A stretch of 25,916 bases of DNA from SFTH01 sp051878085. Its GTDB lineage: Bacteria; Bacillota; Clostridia; Christensenellales; Aristaeellaceae. The notes under the pieces are model-generated. The model saw nothing but the letters and a program-made list of their open reading frames with translations, was not told where the DNA came from and made no database searches. The stretch covers positions 1 to 25,916 of the forward strand of contig JBJEJN010000002.1 in assembly GCA_051878085.1 (NCBI GenBank), written 5' to 3'. This document shows, one piece after another, positions 1 to 6,901 of the stretch; position 1 is the first letter of the stretch, and every line of letters begins with the position of its first letter. The translations under genes were made by a program, and so were the position numbers.

Positions 1-1557
1 CAGCTCGGTGCGGGTGTCGATGGAGGAGGTGGCCTCGTCCAGAATCAGCATCGGCGGCAGGTTCAGCATGGCGCGGGCGATGCACAGCAGCTGCTTCTGG
101 CCCTCGGAGAGCCCGCTGCCGTCCTCCTGCAGCAGGGTGTCGTAGCCCTGGGGCATGCGGCGGATGAAGCTGTGGGCATGGGCGGCCTTCGCGGCGGCGA
201 TGACCTCCTCCATGCTGGCGTCGGGGCGCGAGAGGGCGATGTTCTCCTTGATCGTGCCGGTGCGGATCCAGGTGTCCTGGAGCACCATGCCGTAGCTGCG
301 GCGCAGGCTGCGGCGGGTGATCCGGCGCACGTCGTGTCCGCTGACCCGGATGGAGCCGCCGTCCACGTCGTAGAAGCGCATCAGCAGGTTGATCAGCGTG
401 GTCTTGCCGCAGCCGGTGGGGCCGACGATGGCGATCCTGCGGCCCGGTGCGACGGACAGGTTGAAGTTCTCGATCAGCGGCTGCTCCGCCTGATAGCGGA
501 AGGACACGTCCTCGATGTCCACGTGGCCGTCAGCGTGGTTCAGCTCCAGCGCATCCTCCGGGTCGGGGGACTCTGCCGGCTCGTCGATCAGCTCGAAGAT
601 GCGCGCGGCGCAGGCGATGGCGTTTTGCAGCTCCGTGACCACGCCGGAGATCTCGTTGAAGGGTTTGGTGTACTGGTTGGCGTAGGTGAGGAAGCAGGTC
701 AGCTGGCCGACGCTCATGTAGCCGGTGACGGCGGACAGCGCGCCGAAAATGGCCACGCCGGCGTACACCAGGGCGTTGACGAAGCGGGTGCAGGGGTTGG
801 TGAGGGAGGAGAAGAAGGTGGCGCGCAGGCTTGCGCCCTCCAGGCGGTCGTTGATCTCGTCGAAGCGGCTCAGCACACTCTTCTCCTGACCGAAGGCCTG
901 CACCACCTTCTGTCCGCTGACCATCTCGTTGATCAGCGCGGTCTGTTCGCCGCGGATGGTGGATTGCAGGCGGAACATGCTGTAGGTGCGCTTGGCGATG
1001 AACGCCGCTACGAACAGCGACAGCGGCGTGACGAACACCACCACGATGGTGGTGCCCACGCTGATGCGCAGCATGAAGAACAGCGTGATGAGGATGGTCA
1101 TAACGCCGGTGAAGAGCTGGGTGAAGCCCAGCAGCAGGCCGTCGGCGAAGGTGTCCACGTCGGCGATGATGCGGCTGACCACGTCCCCGGCGGGATGGCC
1201 GTCGATGTACTTCAGCGGCAGGCGCTGCAGGTGGCGGAAGGCGTCCTCGCGGATGCTGCGCACCGTGCGGAAGGTGATGCGGTTGTTGCAGATGGACATG
1301 ATCCACTGGGCCAGCGCGGTCAGGAAGATGACGATGGCCATGCGCAGGAAGATCACCATCAGTTGATCGAAGTTCACCTTGCCCGCGCCGACGATCAGGT
1401 CCACCGCGTCGCCGGTGAGCACCGGCAGGTACAGCGTCAGCGCCACGGACACCACGGCGAAGATCAGCGAGAGCACGATGTGGAGCCGGGAGTCGGCGGT
1501 GTAGGCAAGCACCCTGCGAAGGGTGGCGCGCTGTGTGGAAGTGCGTGTCTTGGACAT
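1..1557 (-). CDS. ABC-type multidrug/lipid exporter half-transporter, second subunit (C-terminus cut by window edge)
   Basis: This is a membrane exporter subunit with a transmembrane domain fused to an ATPase domain; 519 codons are visible before the left edge. The N-terminal ~310 residues carry hydrophobic segments typical of type-1 (exporter-fold) ABC permease domains. The ATPase domain follows, with Walker A GPTGCGKTT, Q-loop MVLQDTW, signature LSEGQKQ and Walker B MLILDEATSSID, so the catalytic Glu is present. The signature has Glu where most transporters have Gly (LSGGQ), which is common in the subunit that completes the degenerate ATP site of heterodimeric exporters. The start at 1557 is set by AAGGAGGTG seven bases upstream. 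It lies one base after the stop of the upstream half-transporter, so the two are surely co-transcribed. The substrate cannot be read from sequence. The H-loop and C-terminus lie outside the window. Confidence 0.93.
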   Translation of the reverse strand, partial: MSKTRTSTQRATLRRVLAYTADSRLHIVLSLIFAVVSVALTLYLPVLTGDAVDLIVGAGKVNFDQLMVIFLRMAIVIFLTALAQWIMSICNNRITFRTVRSIREDAFRHLQRLPLKYIDGHPAGDVVSRIIADVDTFADGLLLGFTQLFTGVMTILITLFFMLRISVGTTIVVVFVTPLSLFVAAFIAKRTYSMFRLQSTIRGEQTALINEMVSGQKVVQAFGQEKSVLSRFDEINDRLEGASLRATFFSSLTNPCTRFVNALVYAGVAIFGALSAVTGYMSVGQLTCFLTYANQYTKPFNEISGVVTELQNAIACAARIFELIDEPAESPDPEDALELNHADGHVDIEDVSFRYQAEQPLIENFNLSVAPGRRIAIVGPTGCGKTTLINLLMRFYDVDGGSIRVSGHDVRRITRRSLRRSYGMVLQDTWIRTGTIKENIALSRPDASMEEVIAAAKAAHAHSFIRRMPQGYDTLLQEDGSGLSEGQKQLLCIARAMLNLPPMLILDEATSSIDTRTEL

Positions 1558-1558
1558 G

Positions 1559-3283
1559 TCACTGCACCTCCTTCCGGAACTGGGATTCATAGATCTCGCG
1601 GTACACGGAGCAGGTTCTCAGCAGCTCGTCGTGGGTACCGATGCCGGCAACCTGACCGTCGTCCAGCACCACGATGCTGTCGGCGTAGCGCACGGAGTTG
1701 CTGCGCTGGGAGACGATGAACACGGTGGGGTGGTAGGGCAGCTTGCGGATCGCCATGCGCAGACGCGCGTCGGTGGCGAAGTCCAGGGCGCTGGCGCTGT
1801 CATCCAGAATCAGGATCTCCGGGCGGCGCACCAGAGCGCGGGCGATGGTCAGGCGCTGGCGCTGTCCGCCGGACAGGTTGCGCCCGTTCTGCTCCAGCAT
1901 GCCGTCCAGACCGCCCTTGGCCTTGAGTACGTCCTCGGCCTGGGCGGCGCGCACCGCCTCGAGGATCGTCTCGTCGTCGGCGTTGGGGTTGCCCCAGAGC
2001 AGGTTCTCGCGGATGCTGCCCTTGAACAGAAGCGCCTTCTGCGGCACCACGCCGATGCGGCCCCGCAGCTCCTCCAGCCGGTAGCGGCGCACGTCCAGGC
2101 CGTCCACGCGGACGCAGCCCTGGGTGGCGTCGTAGAAGCGGGGGATCAGGTTCACCAGCGAGCTCTTGCCCGAGCCGGTGCCGCCGATCACGCCGATCAT
2201 CTGGCCCCGGCGCGCGGAGAAGTGCACGTCGGTGAGCGCGTCGGACGCGCCCTCGGAATAGCGCAGGCTCACGTGGTCGAACTCCACGCTGCCCAGATCC
2301 GCTGCCTCGGGGGTTTCAATGTCCCGCGGGGAGGCCATGCCCGGGCGCACGCTCAGCACGGCGCTGACGCGGTTGGCACAGGCCGCGGCCTTGGATACGG
2401 TGATGATGAGGTTCGCCAGCTTGATCAGCTCCACCAGAATCTGGCCGATGTAATTCACCAGCGCCACGACCTGGCCCTGGCTGAGCGCGCCCGCATTGAC
2501 CCGCACCGCGCCGGTGTTCAGCAGCGCGATCAGCGCGGCGTTGATGGCAATGTAGGTCAGCGGGTTCATCAGCGAACTGATCTTGCCGGACAGGCTCTGC
2601 AGGCGGGTCAGCCCTGCGTGCTGGCGGTCGAACTCGGCGATCTCGTCGTCCTCGCGGCCGAAGGCGCGCAGCACGCGGGTGCCGCTCAGGTTTTCGCGGG
2701 TCAGCAGCAGCACGCCGTCCAGCTGGGCCTGGGTCTTTTTGTACAGCGGCATGGTGATCAGCATGATGCCGAACACGATCACCGCCAGCACAGGGATGGC
2801 CACCGCGAACACCAGCGCGCAGCGCAGGTCAATGGTGAAGGCCATGATCATCGCGCCGAAGACGATGAAGGGCGAGCGCAGGAACAATCGCAGGCCGAGG
2901 TTTACGCCCGACTGCACCTGATTGATGTCGCTGGTCATGCGTGTGATGAGCGTGGAGGTGCCGATGCGGTCGAGATCAGCAAAGCCCAGCTTCTGGATGT
3001 GGGCGAACACCGCATGGCGCAGCTTCGTGGCCAGACCCACGGCGGCCTTCGCGGCGAAGTACTGGGCGGTCACGCTGCTGGCCAGGCCGATCAGGCCCAG
3101 CAGCACCAGAACCGCGCCCATGCGCAGGATGTAGCCCGCGTCGCCGCCGGGGATGCCCTTGTCGACGATGGCGGCAATGACGAAGGGAACGATCAGCTCG
3201 AAGCAGGCCTCCAGCAGCTTGAACAGCGGGCCGAGGATGCTCTCCTTCCGATAATCTCGCAGATAGGATAGTACTTTTTTCAT
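1559..3283 (-). CDS. ABC-type exporter half-transporter, first subunit (degenerate ATPase site)
   Basis: A 574-residue permease-ATPase fusion, full length for the family. From the ATG at 3283 it has about six membrane segments (residues ~20-300) and an ATPase domain with Walker A GGTGSGKSS (~367-375), Q-loop VVPQKA, canonical signature LSGGQRQ (~470-476) and Walker B ILILDDSAS. The catalytic Glu after Walker B is Asp (residue ~495) and the H-loop His is Gln (VSQRS, ~526). Family knowledge: this combination marks the degenerate subunit of heterodimeric exporters such as TM287/288. An ATG at 3325 would add 14 residues, but it directly abuts a good -10 box and would lie upstream of the predicted transcript start. 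I therefore prefer 3283, which begins MKKVLSYLRDY, although no clear Shine-Dalgarno precedes it. It pairs with the next subunit, one base downstream. Confidence 0.93.
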   Translation of the reverse strand: MKKVLSYLRDYRKESILGPLFKLLEACFELIVPFVIAAIVDKGIPGGDAGYILRMGAVLVLLGLIGLASSVTAQYFAAKAAVGLATKLRHAVFAHIQKLGFADLDRIGTSTLITRMTSDINQVQSGVNLGLRLFLRSPFIVFGAMIMAFTIDLRCALVFAVAIPVLAVIVFGIMLITMPLYKKTQAQLDGVLLLTRENLSGTRVLRAFGREDDEIAEFDRQHAGLTRLQSLSGKISSLMNPLTYIAINAALIALLNTGAVRVNAGALSQGQVVALVNYIGQILVELIKLANLIITVSKAAACANRVSAVLSVRPGMASPRDIETPEAADLGSVEFDHVSLRYSEGASDALTDVHFSARRGQMIGVIGGTGSGKSSLVNLIPRFYDATQGCVRVDGLDVRRYRLEELRGRIGVVPQKALLFKGSIRENLLWGNPNADDETILEAVRAAQAEDVLKAKGGLDGMLEQNGRNLSGGQRQRLTIARALVRRPEILILDDSASALDFATDARLRMAIRKLPYHPTVFIVSQRSNSVRYADSIVVLDDGQVAGIGTHDELLRTCSVYREIYESQFRKEVQ

Positions 3284-3325
3284 ACGTTTGTGCCGTACTG
3301 GCAGGTTCACCAGCCTTTCGTGCAT

Positions 3326-3354
3326 ATTCTACCATATATACTGAATATTTACAA
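3326..3354 (-). promoter_or_regulatory. Promoter for the ABC exporter operon
   Basis: Reading the minus strand, a -35 box TTGTAA (3354-3349) is followed after 17 bases by a -10 box TAGAAT (3331-3326), a standard sigma-A spacing. The predicted transcript start is near 3319, which leaves an untranslated leader of about 35 bases before the ATG at 3283. This is the main reason for rejecting the upstream ATG at 3325. Confidence 0.7.
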
Positions 3355-3398
3355 GCCCATGTGCGCGAACCTGGGCGCTCCGCGCAACACTGCGCCGC

Positions 3399-3427
3399 TT
3401 TACAGCGGGCGGGGATTGCTATATAAT
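3399..3427 (+). promoter_or_regulatory. Promoter for the surE-CYTH-larE-larC operon
   Basis: The -35 box TTTACA (3399-3404) and perfect -10 box TATAAT (3422-3427) are separated by 17 bases. The predicted start is near 3434. The surE ribosome-binding site GGGAGA follows at 3448-3453. The promoter faces away from the exporter promoter, with 44 bases between the two -35 boxes, so a regulator binding there could act on both. I see no obvious long operator palindrome in that interval. Confidence 0.78.
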
Positions 3428-3461
3428 ATGTATATACAAATCTGCACGGGAGAATGACAAT

Positions 3462-4217
3462 ATGCATGTACTGATCGCAAACGACGACGGAATTTTTGCG
3501 CCGGGCATCCGCGCGCTGGCGAAGGCGGCCGCTGCAGCGGGACATCGGGTGACGGTGTTCGCGCCGGACGAGCAGCGCAGCGCTGCGGGTCACTCCTTTT
3601 CCATCACAAAAGCCCTGCACGCAAAGCCTGTGGAATACGACGGCATCCGCGCCTTCAGCGTGGACGGCACGCCTGCGGACTGCGCGCGCCTGGGCCTGTA
3701 CCTGCTGAAGGACGATCCCGTGGACTTCGTGCTGGCGGGCATCAACAACGGCGCGAACCGTGGCGCGGCCATTCTCTACTCCGGCACCGTGGGCGCGGCT
3801 ATGGAGGCCTCGCTTTGCGGCGTTCCGGGGCTGGCAGTGTCGCTGTGCTCCCACCTGGACCGGGACTACGAGGAGGCCGCCGCGCTGGGCGTGCGCGCCA
3901 TGGAGTGGGCGGTGCATCATCCGCTGCCCCGGGGGGAAATCTACAACCTGAACGTGCCCTTTGGCGTGAAGATCCGGGGCGTGCGGTCGGCAAGCATCTC
4001 CAACGAGTACATCTTCCCGCCGGAGTATGCTTCGGACGGTGCGGGCGGCTATGTGCTCGGGCAGGAACAGGACGCGCTGCCGGAGACCGACCCGAATTCC
4101 GACCTGAACCTGACGAACGCGGGCTATGCTTCCATGTCGGTGCTGACCTGGAAGCTGCTGTCGGACACGCCGATGCCGGATCTGTCCAACCTCGCGCCGG
4201 AATTGGAGGAAGAATGA
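3462..4217 (+). CDS. surE: SurE-family 5'/3'-nucleotidase
   Basis: A 251-residue soluble phosphatase of the SurE family, which removes phosphate from nucleoside monophosphates with a divalent metal. The length is standard. The hallmark N-terminal motif MHVLIANDDG puts the two metal-binding Asp at residues 8 and 9. A Ser sits in the DEQRSAAG loop (~40), the AGINNGANRG motif supplies metal-binding Asn ~95, and YSGTVGAAMEA (~105-115) is a typical SurE segment. The start is supported by GGGAGA eight bases upstream. It is the first gene of a four-gene operon; its stop (TGA 4215-4217) shares a base with the next start. Physiological substrates of SurE enzymes are broad, so the real substrate here is inferred only from context. 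Confidence 0.95.
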   Translation: MHVLIANDDGIFAPGIRALAKAAAAAGHRVTVFAPDEQRSAAGHSFSITKALHAKPVEYDGIRAFSVDGTPADCARLGLYLLKDDPVDFVLAGINNGANRGAAILYSGTVGAAMEASLCGVPGLAVSLCSHLDRDYEEAAALGVRAMEWAVHHPLPRGEIYNLNVPFGVKIRGVRSASISNEYIFPPEYASDGAGGYVLGQEQDALPETDPNSDLNLTNAGYASMSVLTWKLLSDTPMPDLSNLAPELEEE

Positions 4218-4741
4218 TGCGCACGGAGCTGGAAATTGAACGGAAGTATCTGATCCGCATGCCGGATGTGACTGCACTCGCCGCCATGCCGGGCTGCGTG
4301 ATCTGGGACGTGGAGCAGACCTATCTCGATCGGGACGCGGATGGAAGCTCGCGGCGCATCCGCAAAATTGAAGTCGGCGGCGCGGTGAAGCACGTCTTTA
4401 CCCGCAAGCGCCGCGTGGACGAAATGAGCTGCGAGGAGACCGAGGGCGAAATTTCTGCGGAGGAATATGCGACTCTGGCGAAGCAGGCCGATCCCGCGCG
4501 CAGGCCCGTGGCGAAGCGGCGCTATCGCATTCCCTATGAAGGGCAGCTGCTGGAGGTGGACGTGTACCGCTTCTGGAGCGACCGCGCCACGCTGGAGATC
4601 GAATTGAAGGACGAAGGCCAGCAGGTGCAGCTGCCGGAGTGGCTGGATGTGGTGCGCGAGGTGACGGGGGAGGATGCATACAAGAACCTGAACCTTGCGC
4701 TGCACGTGCCGATGGAGCCCATCGACGGGGGAGAGGCATGA
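4217..4741 (+). CDS. CYTH-domain (triphosphate tunnel) phosphohydrolase
   Basis: About 174 residues forming a single CYTH domain. These tunnel-shaped beta-barrel enzymes cleave triphosphate substrates such as inorganic triphosphate or thiamine triphosphate, and a few members are class IV adenylate cyclases. The diagnostic ExExK motif is at the N-terminus (E6, E8, K10 in ELEIERKYLI). Alternating charged strands follow, such as RRIRKIE, FTRKRRV, AKRRYRI, LEVDVYRF and LEIELKD, which provide the Arg/Lys and Glu residues lining the tunnel. Two in-frame ATGs, at 4214 and 4217, are possible. I chose 4217 because GGAGG at 4205-4209 is then seven bases away rather than four. It overlaps the surE stop and the larE start, so translation is probably coupled. 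The exact substrate is not readable from sequence. Confidence 0.88.
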   Translation: MRTELEIERKYLIRMPDVTALAAMPGCVIWDVEQTYLDRDADGSSRRIRKIEVGGAVKHVFTRKRRVDEMSCEETEGEISAEEYATLAKQADPARRPVAKRRYRIPYEGQLLEVDVYRFWSDRATLEIELKDEGQQVQLPEWLDVVREVTGEDAYKNLNLALHVPMEPIDGGEA

Positions 4742-5553
4742 GTGCGCAGAATGTGCCGGAGAAGCTGCAGGCGTGGTTCGCGGCGCATCCGCGCTTCGTG
4801 CTGGCCTTCTCCGGGGGCTGCGATTCGGCCTATCTGTTCTATGCCGCGACGGTCTGCGGCGCGGACTTTGCCGCCTGCTATGTGAAGTCGGTCTTTCAGC
4901 CGGAGTTTGAGCTGGAGGATGCACGGCGGCTGGCGCGGGAGCTGGGCCGGGAGATCGACATAATCGAGCTGGACGTGCTCTCGGACGAAAAGGTGCGCGC
5001 CAATCCAAAGGATCGCTGCTACTTCTGCAAGCAGCGCATCTTTTCGGCCATCTGTGACCGCGCCCGGGCGCTGGGCTACGAGCTGGTGATCGACGGCACG
5101 AACGCCTCCGACGATGCATCTGACCGCCCCGGCATGCGCGCGCTGCGGGAGCTGCGGGTGGAATCCCCGCTGCGCAGCTGCGGAATCAGCAAGGCGGAGG
5201 TGCGCGCGCTCTCGAAGGAGGCGGGGCTGTTTACCTGGAACAAGCCGGCCTACGCCTGCCTGGCCACGCGCATCCCTGCGGGCACGCCCATCGACGCGGG
5301 GACGCTGAACAAGGTGGAATGCGCCGAGGCGGCGCTTGCGGGACTGGGCTTTTCGGATTTCCGCGCCCGGATTGCGGGCAGCGGCGTGCGGCTGGAGCTT
5401 ACGGAGAGCGACATGGCGCATCTCATGGAGCGCCGCGCGGAGGTCTGCGCCGCGCTGGAGAAGGACTTCGATGGGATCGCGCTGGATCTGCGGCCCCGCA
5501 CAGGCCTGAATGCGGAACTGAATTGGATGGAAACGGAGAAGAACACGATATGA
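4738..5553 (+). CDS. larE: LarE-type ATP-dependent sulfur transferase (nickel-pincer cofactor synthesis)
   Basis: A 271-residue PP-loop ATP pyrophosphatase. LarE adenylates the carboxylates of the pyridinium biscarboxylate mononucleotide and replaces them with thiocarboxylates, preparing the sulfur ligands of the nickel-pincer nucleotide used by lactate racemase. The PP-loop is AFSGGCDSAY (~23-32), followed by RCYFCK (~93-98), a usual LarE motif. The sequence KPAYACLATR places Cys174 where Lactobacillus plantarum LarE has its sacrificial sulfur-donor Cys176. Start and stop both lie in ATGA overlaps with the neighbours, and a GGGGGAGAGG stretch precedes the ATG. LarE normally works with LarB and LarC; LarC is next door, while LarB is not in the window. 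The alternative, a related PP-loop enzyme such as an NAD synthetase-like protein, is less likely given the LarC neighbour. Confidence 0.92.
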   Translation: MSAQNVPEKLQAWFAAHPRFVLAFSGGCDSAYLFYAATVCGADFAACYVKSVFQPEFELEDARRLARELGREIDIIELDVLSDEKVRANPKDRCYFCKQRIFSAICDRARALGYELVIDGTNASDDASDRPGMRALRELRVESPLRSCGISKAEVRALSKEAGLFTWNKPAYACLATRIPAGTPIDAGTLNKVECAEAALAGLGFSDFRARIAGSGVRLELTESDMAHLMERRAEVCAALEKDFDGIALDLRPRTGLNAELNWMETEKNTI

Positions 5554-6806
5554 GAACGCTCTACATAGAATGCAACATGGGCGCGGCGGGGGACATGCTC
5601 ACCGCCGCGCTGCTGGAGCTGCTGCCGGAGCCGGACGCCTTTGTAGCGCGCATGAACGACGCAGGCATTCCGGGCATGGTGATGGCGCGCTCGGAGAAGG
5701 TTTCCTGCGGGCTGCGGGGCACCCACATCTCGGTGTGCATCGACGGCAAGGAGGAGATCAGCGACGACGTGCCCGAGGATGACCACGAACACGGTCATCA
5801 CCACGAGCATGAACATGCGCACGGCCACGACCATCCCCACGACCACCAGCATGAACACGCCCATTCCCACGTGGGCCTTGCGGATGTGGCGCAGATCATC
5901 CATGCGCTGAAGCTTCCCGAGGAGGTCAAGCGTGACGCGCTGGGGGTGTACGAGCTCATCGCCCAGGCGGAGGCCCACGCCCACGGCTGCGAAGTGGAGC
6001 AGATTCACTTCCACGAGGTGGGCATGATGGACGCGGTGACGGACGTGAGCGCGGTGTGCCTGCTGATGCACCTGCTTGCGCCGCAGCGGGTGGTGGTATC
6101 GCCGGTATGCACGGGCTTCGGGGAGGTGCGCTGCATGCACGGCGTGGTTCCGGTGCCCGCGCCCGCCACGGCCTGGCTGCTCCAGGGCATGCCGGCCTAT
6201 GCGGGGCGGATCCGGGGCGAGCTGCTCACGCCCACGGGCGCGGCGCTGCTGAAGTACTTCGCCACGGAGTACGCTCGGATGCCCGCCATGCGGGTCGAGA
6301 AGGTGGGCAGCGGCATGGGCATGAAGGAGTTTGAGGCCGCCAACTGTGTGCGGGTCTTCCTGGGCGAGGACGGCGCGGGTTCCGACGAAGTGGCGGAGCT
6401 GAGCTGCAATCTGGACGACATGACCGGCGAGATGATCGGCTGCGCCACGGAGATTCTATTGGAGGCGGGGGCGCTGGACGTGTACCTCACCGCCATCCAG
6501 ATGAAGAAGAACCGCCCGGGGGTGAAGCTGAGCTGCATCTGCCGCCCGGAGGATATGGAGCGCATGACGGAGCTGATGCTGAAGCACACCACCACGCTGG
6601 GCGTGCGCACCCAGCGCTTCGCGCGGACGGTGCTGAACCGGAGCCGGGAGGTGGCGCACACGGCCTACGGCGACGTGGAGGTCAAGATTGCGTCCGGCGC
6701 GGGCATTGAAAAGCGCAAGCCGGAGTACGAATCCGCGCTTCGCGCCGCACGGGCGCACGATGTGCCCCTTGCGGAGGTGCTCCGCGCGGCCATGCAGGAC
6801 AAATGA
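5550..6806 (+). CDS. larC: LarC nickel-pincer cofactor nickel insertase (CTP-dependent cyclometallase)
   Basis: A 418-residue LarC, the enzyme that uses CTP to activate the dithiolated pyridinium nucleotide and insert nickel, forming a Ni-C bond. The start MRTLYIECNMGAAGDM is typical. A histidine-rich stretch (residues ~77-108, 16 His in about 31 residues) is the presumed nickel-handling segment. HFHEVGMMDAVTD, GELLTPTGAALL and SCNLDDMTGE are further family motifs, and the C-terminal half corresponds to the CTP-binding LarC2 part. In L. plantarum the two halves are joined by programmed ribosomal frameshifting; here they are a single uninterrupted frame. It overlaps larE by ATGA and ends 16 bases before a strong terminator, so it is the last gene of the operon. 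Confidence 0.95.
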   Translation: MRTLYIECNMGAAGDMLTAALLELLPEPDAFVARMNDAGIPGMVMARSEKVSCGLRGTHISVCIDGKEEISDDVPEDDHEHGHHHEHEHAHGHDHPHDHQHEHAHSHVGLADVAQIIHALKLPEEVKRDALGVYELIAQAEAHAHGCEVEQIHFHEVGMMDAVTDVSAVCLLMHLLAPQRVVVSPVCTGFGEVRCMHGVVPVPAPATAWLLQGMPAYAGRIRGELLTPTGAALLKYFATEYARMPAMRVEKVGSGMGMKEFEAANCVRVFLGEDGAGSDEVAELSCNLDDMTGEMIGCATEILLEAGALDVYLTAIQMKKNRPGVKLSCICRPEDMERMTELMLKHTTTLGVRTQRFARTVLNRSREVAHTAYGDVEVKIASGAGIEKRKPEYESALRAARAHDVPLAEVLRAAMQDK

Positions 6807-6822
6807 AACAGGAAGCATGAAG

Positions 6823-6858
6823 AAACGTGCAGTCGGAATTTTCCGGCTGCACGTTTTT
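6823..6858 (+). terminator. Intrinsic terminator of the surE-larC operon
   Basis: A hairpin begins 16 bases after the larC stop. The arms 6823-6836 and 6843-6856 pair over about 14 bp (ACGTGCAG against CTGCACGT at the core, one G-T wobble), with a six-base loop. The last T of the arm runs into TTTTT (6854-6858). Read on the minus strand it is followed by only three T, so it is weaker for the opposing gene. Confidence 0.88.
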
Positions 6859-6868
6859 GCGTGAGAAT

Positions 6869-6893
6869 GGCCCGACATCAGCGGTGTCGGGCC
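6869..6893 (-). terminator. Possible terminator hairpin for the peptidoglycan-binding protein gene
   Basis: GGCCCGACA (6869-6877) pairs perfectly with TGTCGGGCC (6885-6893) around a seven-base loop, nine bases beyond the minus-strand stop at 6902. The trailing minus-strand sequence is ATTCTCACGC, which is poor in T. It may work only together with the neighbouring larC hairpin, or be an mRNA 3'-end stabiliser. Confidence 0.4.
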
Positions 6894-6901
6894 GCATGCG
6901 C

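Noticed and set aside
172..1719. A 515-codon plus-strand open frame opposite the ABC exporter subunits
   Set aside because: Walker A, signature and Walker B motifs are all on the minus strand; this is an antisense shadow.
3281..3325. Start of the first ABC subunit at the upstream ATG (3325)
   Set aside because: That ATG directly abuts the -10 box and precedes the predicted transcript start, and the first 14 residues are unlike family N-termini.
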